DNA of 64,000 nucleotides from positions 78,391,704 through 78,455,703 of the forward strand of contig NC_073746.1 of NCBI RefSeq assembly GCF_029784135.1, in the 5' to 3' direction. The notes below the pieces were generated by a model, which saw only the letters and a program-made list of their open reading frames with translations, was not told where the DNA came from and did no database searches. The translations under genes and the position numbers were made by a program. How positions within the stretch are numbered: position 1 is the first letter of the stretch; each line of letters begins with the position of its first letter. Source of the stretch: Toxorhynchites rutilus septentrionalis (taxonomy: Eukaryota > Arthropoda > Insecta > Diptera > Culicidae). Shown piece after piece: positions 9,291 to 19,090 of the stretch.

Positions 9291-10314
9291 TCTTGGATTT
9301 GAAAGGAATTAGATTGAAGCACTGATCTACCGCTCATCTCCACAAGAGTGATGCAATTTACAGAGAGAGACTGCTCGGCAGAAGCATTGTATCACAGCCC
9401 AAATGGGAAGGTAAACACTTGCTATTGACAGGTTTCACTATCCGGTGTTACATGTGCATTGTTCTGCGTAGGTGTCGTTGTGTATAGATTGCATTATCAA
9501 TGATTGAAATTAGATAGCATACCAGGAAACAGTGGAAGTGATGATTACTTAAACCGTATGATCAACAAGCAGCTAATTATTGTACTTGGTAAACACTATT
9601 CTGCTGAGAAGCTTGGATACACTGCAGTCATCACTGCACAGGCTGATTACTGTTTGCTCTTTAGAGTTTTAAGCCCAAACACAACAATACGACGATGACA
9701 TTTTCGATGGTTAATAACTTTCGTAACATACGACGTGCTCCGGGTTCCTGATTGAATAATAATCATAATTAATTATTGTGCATAGCGTGTCGGATGATAT
9801 CGTTCGTGTGTGCTCTGATTATATGAATATAATTTGAGTTTCGAACTCTTTTCCCCGGATGACGTGTTGCGATGATGCAATGTGCGGTTGGTTCGAGTAA
9901 TTGATTGAAATATTTGCCATTTTTAGGTGGTAATGTGATTCGGGTCACGCTCTGTGCAACATGCTATGAATCGCTTCCGTGACTTTAATTGATCCGGATT
10001 ATTAATCAAGTTGTTGAATGTTAGCCACATAAATGATGGGTCGAATGAAAAATATTTATGTCGAAAAATTCTAGTCGTTGTATAAACCCAATAATTTATT
10101 TTAATACATAAATTGTTGTCTGATTTTCTAAATTTATGCGCTCCTAAATTCACTAACTTAGAAGATGAAAAACAGCTGCGGAGGACTATTGTGAAAAACT
10201 TTTACTTTACATTGCATTTGAAAACGGATATTGACAATCTAATTTGGTTTATCATTTCTTCATATATGCTCCTGGATACTGGATGAAACTCTGAAAATGA
10301 AAATCAATAAGTCA
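9291..10314. other. Anonymous sequence, no gene recognised
   Basis: AT-rich DNA with only short open frames (for example 9504-9698) that lack family resemblance. Nothing structural was seen. Confidence 0.4.
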
Positions 10315-10436
10315 GTTCATGATTAGATTAACTTTTCTCCACAGCTTTCTTCCTGCAATCCCCTATGAATAGCTACAAGATGATCTTTCACTTCCACTCA
10401 ATAGTTTTTCTTGTGATTCTCTTTGAGTATTGTATT
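10315..10436 (+). repeat. Diverged local direct repeat, unit 2
   Basis: Second copy of the block at 9166-9290, with the same order of shared words (TTCATGATT, TTTTCTCCACA, GAATAGCTACAAGATG, TTTTTCTTGTG). Confidence 0.65.
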
Positions 10437-10670
10437 CTAGCGTTTAGTACACTCTGCCCAACTTCTATAAGACCACCCAGACTCTATTTCGTTGCAATAC
10501 AAACAATTAGAATTCCAACAATATACATTCATACATTGTTGAATGTATAGAATATAGTATATTTAATGCCAATTTCGTTCAAAAGATTTGTTGTCCAGGT
10601 TCTATAGGACCATTTCAAAATTCATAAGTATTATCAATGAAAAATTCAAAACGATCGGCTGATTTACATG

Positions 10671-11477
10671 TCAATAATTGGCAACCTTGTCATTTCGGTT
10701 AAAAACCTGATGAATTCGTGTTGGAATACTATTTACGAAATTCTGCTGAAGCTGAGCTTTCCATGTTTCCGAAATTGCGATCTTGAATTCTTCAATCGTC
10801 GTGTACCGTTTTCCCTCAGTGTAGTTTCTGCGTACAAGGTTCCCCTTAAGATTTTCAACAGGATTCAAGTCTGGAGAGCGAGCCGACCAGTCAAAGAAAA
10901 TAAGTTTTTGGTCTTTAATCCATTGCATAGTTTCCTTGCTGGTTTGAATAGTAGCATAGTTTTGCTGAAATGTGAATTTTTTGAACGATATCCACGCAAA
11001 AACTTTAGGAGAAAGGGTACCAGAACATGTATGTAACCCATGAATGATGAGAAAGCTATCTTGAGCTTTCCGGTTGCACAGAATCCCGCCAAAACCAGGC
11101 ACGAGCCTCCACCAAAATTTCTGTTTGAAAAATACTGTTCCTTCTTACCTAAATCACGACAGTACCACTTGAAACCGTCAGGACCATCCAAATTAAACCT
11201 TTTTTCGTAAGTGAATATAACCTCTGAATTGAAGGGCTTTTCGTTATGTTATATTGCAAAATGTATTTTTTGGAAACATTTTTTGTCATAACATACCATG
11301 CCCCACTGTCGGTCCACGTGAGCTTTGACAAAACTCAGACGTCTGCCGATGTAAGATGATGTAAGATGAGGAGCTTAAAGGTTAAAGCTCCTCATCTTAC
11401 GCCCTCTTCATGTAAGGATTTTTCACCAAAACTTGACGAATTGTCACCCGAGTAACATTAAAATTGAAATATTGCTT
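10671..11477 (-). pseudogene. Tc1-like transposase remnant (catalytic half)
   Basis: Reading leftward: helix-turn-helix residues RVTIRQVLVKNPYMKR, a stop, a perfect hairpin that replaces the expected linker (11361-11400), FVKAHVDRQWGM, then RFNLDGPDGFKWY with the first catalytic Asp region, GGGSCLVLAGFCATGKL, and in a further frame FQQNYATIQTSKE and FFDWSARSPDLNPVENL. The normal QQDNA motif reads QQNYA, so the second catalytic Asp is lost. SPDLNPVE preserves the third acidic position of a DD34E enzyme. Frame changes and stops make it inactive. The N-terminal exon-like piece is at 12781-12875. Confidence 0.8.
11361..11400. repeat. Perfect 16-bp inverted repeat (hairpin)
   Basis: The arms GTAAGATGAGGAGCTT (11361-11376) and AAGCTCCTCATCTTAC (11385-11400) are exact reverse complements with an 8-nt spacer. 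Part of the left arm (GTAAGATGA) is also duplicated immediately upstream at 11351-11359. It sits inside the Tc1 remnant where coding homology is missing. Confidence 0.9.
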
Positions 11478-11479
11478 TA

Positions 11480-12778
11480 AAGGGTGTGTCACATCAAATT
11501 GCATCACGGAAAAAACGCTGTAGAAATTTAATTTTTAGGAATTATATCTTCAGCTTTCGCTTATAATCAGATAAGAGTGTATAGATCACGTTGGCCATGC
11601 TTCACTGTCAATTTTTCGTAAATTTGGAAAAATGTCGTCGAACGAAAAAGAGCGTCGTGAATTAATCCTGTGCACTCATTTCGAGAATCCGGAGTTGTCA
11701 CATCGGGACATCGGTAAGATGCTGGGAATCGTCCAATCCACGGTCAGCAGAGTACTAAAACGATACTTCGAGAACCTAACCATCGACCGGAAGGTGAAGA
11801 ACGGCAAAAATGGATGCTCCGTCAGTGAAAAAGATCACAAGCGCGTAGTTAAGCAGTTTAGACGTGATCCGAGAAGTTCGGTCCGGGATGTCGCCAATAA
11901 GCTGAATTTGTCAAGTTCATTCGTCCAGCGGACCAAGCAGCGGGAGGGCCTGCGTACATACAAGGTTCAGAAGGCTCCTAACCGCGACGAAAGGCAAAAC
12001 ATGGTGGGGAAGACGCGAGCCCGGAAGCTGTACACCGAAATGCTGACGAAGCCGCATTGCCTGGTAATGGACGACGAAACCTACGTCAAAGCGGACTTTC
12101 GTCAGCCGCCGGGCCTGTTGTTCTTCTCCGCAGAGGACAAATTCAGCGTTCCGGAGGAGATTCGCAAGCAGAAACTATCCAAGTTTGCCAAAAAGTACAT
12201 GGTGTGGCAAGCGATCTGCTCTTGCGGAAAGCGGAGCGCCCCCTTCGTGATGACCGGCACGGTAAACGGGCAGGTTTACCTTAAGGAGTGCCTACAGAAG
12301 CGCTTACTATAACTATTGAAGCAGTACGAGGGCCCGACCATCTTCTGGCCGGATCTCGCTTCGTGCCACTATTCAAAGGACGTGTTGGAGTGGTACGAAG
12401 CCAACGGGGTCACCTTCGTGCCAAAGGAAATGAACCCGCCCAACGCGCCTGAGCTTCGCCCAATAGAGAAATATTGGGCGATTATGAAGCAGGCCCTCCG
12501 GAAGAACCCAAAAGTTGTCAAATCGGAGGCGGACTTCAAGAGAAAATGGATTTCTGTTCAAAAAAAACTACAACCTGACGTTGTACAGAACCTTATGGAC
12601 GGGGTAAAGAAGAAGGTGCGAGCATACGGGCTTGGGCTTGATGTATGAATAAAAAGAAAATGCCAAAAGTTGTTTAATAGTTTTTTATTTTACTGTCTAA
12701 AATTTTCAATAGGATCGGTCTACTGGACGAATTTCTACAGCGTTTTTTCCGTGATGCAATTTGATGTGACACACCCTT
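11480..12778 (+). mobile_element. ITmD37E-type (DD37E) transposon, copy 2
   Basis: A 1299-bp element with the same AAGGGTGTGTCACATC terminal repeats as copy 1, flanked by TA at 11478-11479 and 12779-12780, inserted into the Tc1-like element. The interior is the best-preserved transposase of this family in the window. The two full-length copies differ at few positions, suggesting recent amplification. Confidence 0.93.
11632..12648 (+). pseudogene. ITmD37E transposase, one in-frame stop from complete
   Basis: From ATG 11632 the frame encodes two N-terminal helix-turn-helix units (residues about 5-50 and 65-110), the linker KVQKAPNRDERQNM, the first catalytic Asp in VMDDETYVKADF (about residue 147), and WQAICSCGKRSAPFVMTGTV. 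A TAA at 12310-12312 (residue 227) sits before LLKQYEGPTIFWPDLASCHYS, with the second Asp, and APELRPIEKYWAIMK, with the Glu 37 residues later. The total would be about 338 residues, normal for the family. The shorter copy at 37940 has CCA (Pro) at the stop position, so the stop is a two-base change. Unless read through, the product lacks two of three catalytic residues. Confidence 0.9.
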
Positions 12779-12880
12779 TATTTGCATGGGCGATATTGAG
12801 GTATTCGAAGCTGCACTAGCTATTTCCCGCTTATCCCGGTCAGAGAGCTTCGATTTACGTGGAGCAATTCTACAAAGCCG

Positions 12881-12940
12881 AAGAACACAACTTGATTGTA
12901 TTCCGAGTGACAAGTTCGAGAATACGTTGAAAGGCTATCA
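12881..12940 (-). mobile_element. SINE fragment (Feilai-like body)
   Basis: The run CTTGATTGTATTCCGAGTGACAAG and GAGAATACG matches the minus-strand body of the SINE at 7920-7960 (CTTGAATGTATTCCGAGGGG...). The tRNA-like part is absent. Confidence 0.6.
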
Positions 12941-13513
12941 TAAAACTTGAAAAATAAACATTCACATTTTTTGTGATAAGCCGTGATTTTTATTGGTCCA
13001 AATTGATAATACAGTTGTTTTGTGGTAATCGTCTTATCGCGTTGATTTGCAAATATTTTTTGAGAATACATTATTATTAACGTTTTATGTAAGCTGGAAG
13101 GAGTTCTATCAAATTAATAATACTTTTTTTCCGCTGCGTTTATAGATAGAAAATGATAATCATAATCAATTGATGTCCTAATGATGACATTCATGCATTA
13201 TTTTTCTACAAATGTACTATTCAGAGACACATCCGCCATTGGTTATCACTGAGTTAGTACAATGTAGCGAAATAACAGCTGCGGTGTACCGTGGCGATAA
13301 ACTTGTAATTACATTGGATATAGTAACTGGTTTTAGCCTTCTAATTACCCCTAATCAGTTTTTGTTACTATCATGCCATGTAGTTTGCTGACTACGTCCC
13401 CATGATGGTTGATTACTTCATTCATTGCATATTTAGATAAAAATTCTGAGCGAAACGGGAGCGAACCACACGGGAAAATATCATTTTGATGTTCGAAACA
13501 GATGACCTCATAA

Positions 13514-13518
<5 letters not shown>
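12941..13518. other. Anonymous AT-rich sequence
   Basis: No convincing coding potential or known repeat. A short inverted ATTATTAACG/TAATAATA patch near 13070-13125 is probably chance in AT-rich DNA. Confidence 0.4.

Positions 13519-13555
<37 letters not shown>
13519..13555. repeat. (CT)n microsatellite
   Basis: An uninterrupted CT dinucleotide run of about 18 units, ending in CGCGCGCTCG. Confidence 0.97.
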
Positions 13556-13557
<2 letters not shown>

Positions 13558-14875
13558 GCGCTCGTACATTTCTCCACCCCAAACCAATCCTGACTAGTCA
13601 AAACTAGTCAGAACAGTTCCAGCGTATGATTTAGCACACAATCGCAGCATTTGGTTTACATCCCGTAATTTATGAGCAGCAGCTCCACAATTTGTAACAA
13701 ACATTCACATCGTCTGACGCAACCCCACGCAGGCACATAGTCCCTATCTTTCCGCGTCTGCACCTGTATCTCCCGGGAATGATGATGTGCGTTCCGGTCC
13801 TTATGCAGCTACATGTTGGAAACACAGTCATAGTTCATTGCGGAATAAAATATCAAACCGCTAAGGTTCGGGGGGCGACAGCATATAGGGATACATATGG
13901 GCCGCGGTGTTTGCGGTGGATGTGGTTAGTATAGTAATTAATTAGGTGAATTCCCATCCAATACATATATTTGGAGTATCTTTGGGTACAGGTGGCTGCA
14001 TCATATGGTTACATTCTGAAGAAAAATATCAACTTTATATGCAATTGAAGTTTCAGTGGGAGGAAATATCATCCCGCTATTACGCTGTGTAATAAAATTG
14101 CTACATGATTTACCATTGGAGCCAAAATACAACGAACCACTGTTCACTGTTATTGTTATTTATCTGATGCATTATGTTCAATCCTCTGTTGATATTCGAA
14201 TAAAATATATTTAAACCGATTGACTGTCGAAAAGTATTTTTAATCTTGTATTATACTGTTCCCATTAAAAGCTTCAAGCTTTCACTGGAGGTGCTTCAAA
14301 AATGGTGACCACCGGAAGAGTCGAGAGCCATGATAGGGCGCCTCGACAAGCATTTTTCCTTTGTTCCGAGGCGCTCGAGCACCACTCGGGTGAATTGCTG
14401 CTGAAGCAGGCATAAATCGAACCGATTTTATCCCTCGGCTCTCATTTACGGGAAAAAGCGATACATGTACGTGAGCCGGAATTTTAGTTTCCGCAAATGA
14501 ATTTATGTCCCGAAGGGATGAGGGGGTGGTGGTTTGGTCGATGGAAGAGCGGACAACACGCTGGAATCGGATTTATACTTGAAACGCTCGTAAACAAAAC
14601 AGTGCCAGAATAAATACATTCCTCTTCTGAGCTGCTTATCGGAGCACTACCCGGCACACAATGGGTTGAATTTCTGAATGATAACCATTTTGCACCCCGG
14701 GTTTGCGGCGTTTGCATCCGTTCCGCTTCGAAGCAGTCTTCCGAAAAGAAGATGACGGGACAAAGAAAATGGCAGTGGGCATCATCGTTTCTTATGCATG
14801 CGCCCTGTTTTCTTTCTACCGTATTGGTGGTAGGTATCCTTGGTTTTTCTTCTGCGGTTTCTGCAAGAGGCTTCG
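13556..14875. other. Anonymous sequence, possibly single-copy
   Basis: More GC-balanced than the flanks, with no repeat family recognised. Open frames at 14484-14909 (minus) and 14703-15126 (plus) overlap each other and the SINE at 14876. None shows family motifs, so I do not call a gene. Confidence 0.4.
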
Positions 14876-15085
14876 ATGGCCGAGTGGTGGGGACGTCATT
14901 GTTCATCATACATGTGAACTTCTTCCGACATGCGCTGGTTCACGCTTATCATGGAGCATGCCATTCAAAATACAATCAAGGCGAAATCTCAGCCAACTAT
15001 CAACTACCCATAAAAATGACGCAAGTGATACTACGTTGTGAGTCTCAATTTCTTCTATGGAACGTAGAGCCATTGGAGAAAGAGA
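14876..15085 (+). mobile_element. Diverged tRNA-derived SINE, copy 2
   Basis: It begins with an A-box-like GATGGCCGAGTGGTGGGGACG, then diverges through the B-box region. It regains identity with the SINE body at CATGCCATTCAAAATACAATCAAGG, AAATGACGCAAGT and ATACTACGTTG, and ends in a GAA-rich tail (GAGAAAGAGAATCAGAAAG). It is older than the copy at 43019. Confidence 0.7.
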
Positions 15086-15813
15086 ATCAGAAAGGCGAAT
15101 ACACTGGCGAAAATAGTTCTCCATGAACGTCAGTCTGTTTTCCACCGTGTTTGAACTAGTTTCGAGGCAGAACACAACCAGAGTACACATTCACTTGTGT
15201 GGAACGAAATTTAGTTAGGAAGGGTGCGAATAGTGGCAACTTCGCCAGATCGGATGGATGATATCTCAAGCTTGTGGAGACTCATTGTTGCATATTTTAT
15301 AATAATGCAATGTATACTGGACTGCCAGCAATATTGTTTCGCTTTTGTGCTGCTGTATCGTCTTGAATATTCATTGTTTTACGTGAATTCGAGCGTCGAA
15401 ACGGATGTATGCAATGTATCGTTATGTGGTGGCGTCACTCGATTTCCATAGATTCAAATGATAGTAGGTGCGCAAAAATTGGGCCGTTTTGGGGAGGGGA
15501 TCTGCTGAAGTTTGTTGTAAATTATTCCACAAGGGATGGTTTCCGTGAAATGTGGTACTCGTCGTACTCGTCCGAACATGAACCGGAATTGTTTTCATAA
15601 ACCGGTTTTCCTTTTTTTCTGTCCGAGCAGTCGTTCGTCAAATGAGAAATCTATCAGATCCTAGCACTTAGTTGGATGATACCCTGCACACGCTTTCGGT
15701 ATAGAAGAATAAGAATTTTCAAGAATGAACATTTCTTGAGATAATGTATATATTTGCTCAAACTATCATTTAGAAAAAAGCCTCGAAAACCTTTTCAATA
15801 GCAATTTCATTAA
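15086..15813. other. Anonymous sequence
   Basis: Only short overlapping frames are seen. It ends at the TTAA (15810-15813) that bounds the next repeat. Confidence 0.4.
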
Positions 15814-16652
15814 CCCTCTTGTACTCGCGTGCAAAATCATAACACGTATACTCGCGCACGGAGTCACAGACCGAAAGTTGAACTTCTCTGTAATATTGCT
15901 TTTGTATATTTGTTGGGCTTTCATTTGAAGAAGAGGGTAGAATTGAATGAAAAACTCCATAAAATATGTTTTCTTCATCTTAATAGTCATCTAATTCAGC
16001 CTCCTCAAAACAGAGTAATTTGTGATACTCCAACACAAATAACGAAATTCTATTTTTTTTCCTGTTATTAATTGAAAGTAAGCAACTGAATATAATTCAT
16101 GAAAGTATAAAGAGTTATGATTTCATTGGTGTAAGAATCAGAACATACCATAACAGCATATAATGACTTTCTAGATGATTACCAGATGATAAAGGTTCTG
16201 GATATGAAGTTTGCATACTTCTAATATTCTTCGTGTGTGTCTTTGTAAACAAAAAAATTAATGTCTGTTTTTTTGATGGGACATAAAAAATATAGAAGAA
16301 TTTCTAGAAACTTCCTGTGACTTGTTTTCTTGTCGATATTGTCCAACCAATATGTTATATAATAATGTATCCCCGAAACGTTCATTATATTGCGAGTAAT
16401 AACCATCAGCCACCGATTAGTTTATAGCTCACAGTTCACAGTTCTTCCTCAAGTGCAATTCCTTCACAAGTGTGTATATGTGCGACCATTGTATTTAGCG
16501 AGTGAATATACAAAAGACAAACACTTGTATTTTGCTTTTGCACGTATGAATCTAACGACGAATATATTGACGAACAATATATTAATCCGTTCAATCCGGT
16601 GACAAAAAGGACTAAAATTGAATAAAAATAGTCCGGTAATGATGTTATGCAT
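15814..16652 (-). mobile_element. TTAA-flanked repeat (piggyBac-like?), copy 1, interrupted on the right by a Helitron-like element
   Basis: It starts CCCTCTTGTACTCGCGTGC directly after TTAA and continues GTATACTCGCGCACGGAG and CACAGACCGAAAG. The whole block through about 16652 reappears in reverse orientation at 48430-49385 (shared words include GTCCGGTAATGAT, ATTATATTCAGTTGCTTACTTT and GTTTTGAGGAGGCTGA). The TTAA plus CCC terminus suggests the piggyBac superfamily, but no transposase DDD motif was recognised. The copy ends at GCATTAT, where the next element begins. Confidence 0.65.
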
Positions 16653-16654
16653 TA

Positions 16655-17629
16655 TCTATCTATCTATCTATATATATAAAAATGGAGTGATGTCTGTCTG
16701 TCTGTCTGATTCTTATAGACTCGGAAACTACTGAACCGATCGACATGAAAATTGGTATGTAGGGGTTTTTGGGGCCGGGGAAGATTTTCGTGATATTTTG
16801 AGACCCCTCCCCCCTCTCTAAGGGGGGGCTGCCATACAAATGAAACACAAATTTCTGCATTACTCGGGAATTAACCAAGCAAACGAAACCAAAGTTGGCA
16901 TGTAAAAGTTTTAGGGTGCAATAAATGTTTCTATGATGGTTAGACAGTCCTTCTCCCACTCAAAGGGGGGGCTGCCATACAAATGAAACACAAATTTCTG
17001 CATTACTCGAGAATTAATCAAGCAAATGAAACCAAATTTGGCATGTGGAGGTTTTATGATGCAATAAATGTTTCTATGGTGATAAGATACTCCTTCCCCC
17101 TCTCTTAGAGGGGGCTGCCATACAAATGAAACACAATTTTTTGCATTACTCGGAAATTAATCAATCAAACGAAACCAAAGTTGGCATGTGAAAGTTTTAG
17201 GGTACAATAAATGTTTTTATGATGGTTAGACAGTCCTTCCCCCACTCAAAGGGGGGGCTGCCATACAAATGAAACACAAATTTCTGCATTACTCGAGAAT
17301 TAATCAAGCAAATGAAACCAAATTTGGCATGTGGAGGTTTTAGGATGCAATAAATGTTTCTATGGTGTTAAGATACTCCTTCCCCCTCTCTTAGAGGGGG
17401 CTGCCGTACAAATGAAACACAAATTTTTGCATTACCTGAGAATTAATCAAGCAAATTAAACCAAATTAGGCATATGGAAACTTTAGGGTGCAATGAATGT
17501 TTCTATGGTGGTTAGATACACCTCCCACCTCTCTTAGGGGTGGCTGCCATACAAATAAAACACAAATTTCTGCATTACTCGAGAATTAATCAAGTAAATG
17601 GATGGGACGAAGTTTGCCGGGTTAGCTAG
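16655..17629 (+). mobile_element. Non-autonomous Helitron-like element with an internal 143-bp array, copy 1
   Basis: The left end is TC in a TATC-rich run followed by TATATATAAAAATGGAG and GTCTGTCTGTCTGATTC. The right end is GACGAAGTTTGCCGGGTTAGCTAG followed by T. A 5'-TC...CTAG-3' structure inserted between A and T, without target duplication, fits Helitrons. The uninterrupted relative at 48430 reads GCATTAT across the junction, supporting an A/T target. Most of the body is a tandem array. No Rep/helicase coding is present, so it would depend on another element. Confidence 0.75.
16831..17602 (+). repeat. 143-bp tandem array inside the Helitron-like element
   Basis: The word GCCATACAAATGAAACAC (or a close variant) begins at 16831, 16974, 17117, 17260, 17403 and 17546, a constant 143-bp spacing over five intervals. 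Each unit contains a G-run, CTGCATTACTCGAGAATTAATC and GCAATAAATGTTTCTATG. Alternate units resemble each other more (ACAGTCCTTC.CCCACTCAAAGG versus ATACTCCTTCCCCCTCTCTTAG), hinting at a 286-bp higher-order unit. Confidence 0.93.
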
Positions 17630-18879
17630 TTACAGATAAAACAATTGAAATCGATTTGTTTGAGAAACACTAAGACATTAGTATACGAGCATCATCCCTT
17701 CCTAATTATACAGATGATGTACTAAAAAACTAAAAGTAAAATAAAAAAATCTTTTTAAGTTAAACGGTTTCATGTACTAAAAGCTAGAAAATAATTAGGC
17801 AAGTAGCAGTTAGTAATTATCTCATCCCTTCCTTCATTAATCTAGGACATTGATGAGACTAAAAGAAAATCGTGGGGCACGTCGGATTTCTATTATCCAC
17901 AGTTAGTTGTTTCATCATATTTAGCTCTGAACGGATTTTGATGGTTTGCATTCCAATCGAATCGGATATTCTCTAAAGTTTTTCGGTAAGTTATACATTA
18001 CGGTTCTCTAACCCATAAATGATTCAAATTAAGGAAAATTGGAAGAATACACATTTTCTTATCATGTTCCCGTGGCCGAGTATATACCAGCGAGGTACAA
18101 TATTTAAATATTACTGCCAATCATACGAGCGTAAATCAGTCGCCCGGAATGCAAATGCAGCATTCGTTTTACGGACAATGTGGATAGTGAAAATATTGCA
18201 ATCTTAGCTCCTCCGTATTCTTTTCATTGAGTATAAACAAGCCACTCGCTATTTCAAATTGCAGTATTAACAATTCATCAGTCATCTAGCTAGCGACCAG
18301 ACGGCAGCAGGGCTTTCGAAACGACCTTTCTCAAGTCCCGAGTGTTTAGTTTAGTTTTCTGAATTTTTCAATGCTAGTGGCGAACAGCAGTCTTTCTCAA
18401 TGTCTATGTCTCGAACAGTGGTTTTTCTCGATTCTAAAGAAAAATAAATGATAGATGTCGCGCAGTATGGTGCAACTTTGTTCGGTGGGGAGATTTTGCA
18501 TAACATGATATTTGAATCTATACTGGGGTGTAAGTTTGAAATGGTATGTCATTCACTTCATTCTTCAAAGATAAAAGGTGTAAGAGTAATGCTGGTTACA
18601 TATTTACAAAAAAAAACTTGTTTCAAAACTGCTTCGGTGAGTTCAGAAATGTGTTTGAATTTATTGGTGTAATGATGTTGTTCTGAATTATAGAGGCTTC
18701 AAGCTTTCTCAGTTCATTCGCTTCGCTGAAAAAGACCAATTTGGAAAACCAAACTAAACAACCCGGCCTTGAGATATGCCATTTGGAAAGTCTTGCTCCC
18801 TTCCGGTCGCTGACTGGTGGATTGTGAATGATTGATTTGTGATTTTTTCAATTACAGTTTCCAGGTTAAATGTGATGTA
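17630..18879. other. Anonymous sequence with a dispersed regulatory-looking module
   Basis: AT-rich. At 18230-18370 and, inverted, at 18700-18760 it carries pieces of a module that recurs at 34010-34170, 61865-61965 and 62690-62845 (for example ACCTTTCTCAAG and GAAAAAGACCAATTTGG). The short frames show no family resemblance. Confidence 0.45.
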
Positions 18880-19090
18880 TGGTATTTTTCAGCGTTGAGA
18901 GTTGTGTTCATAGGTGGAAAACTGTAGATGAAAACTTGTTTCGGTGCTTTTGCTTTCGTCTCCGCCAACAAATAATAGATTCGGTTTTCTGTTGCTGTTC
19001 TGCGTTTTTCGAGATGCCTCATTATGCGTTGGAGATGTAATTTTGCTAAGAGATACTGAAAAACTATTTCAGTAATTCAGTTCCAGTGCT
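18880..19090 (+). repeat. Dispersed repeat block (also at about 34190-34450)
   Basis: Shared words in the same order: TTCGGTTTTCTGTTGC and GTTCTGCG, then TTGGAGATGTAATTTTGCTAAG and ACTGAAAAACTA. The second copy is at about 34250-34440. The family is unknown. Confidence 0.6.

Larger units (their letters stand above)
10640..12875 (-). mobile_element. Decayed Tc1-like transposon interrupted by an ITmD37E insertion
   Basis: Minus-strand Tc1-type transposase homology is present on both sides of the ITmD37E copy at 11480-12778. The N-terminal part (PRKSKLSDRDKREI...SNTSISPMQ) lies at 12860-12781 and resumes at 11477 with KQYFNFNVTRVTIRQVLVKNPYMKR. Joining through one TA gives a continuous frame, showing that ITmD37E inserted into a coding TA. 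The element's own ends were not identified with confidence. Confidence 0.8.

Noticed and set aside
14703..15126. A secreted-looking protein (hydrophobic N-terminus) in overlapping frames
   Set aside because: The second half is SINE sequence, frames overlap on both strands and no family resemblance was seen.
16831..17602. CRISPR array
   Set aside because: The 143-bp units are adjacent without unique spacers and belong to an interspersed eukaryotic element.
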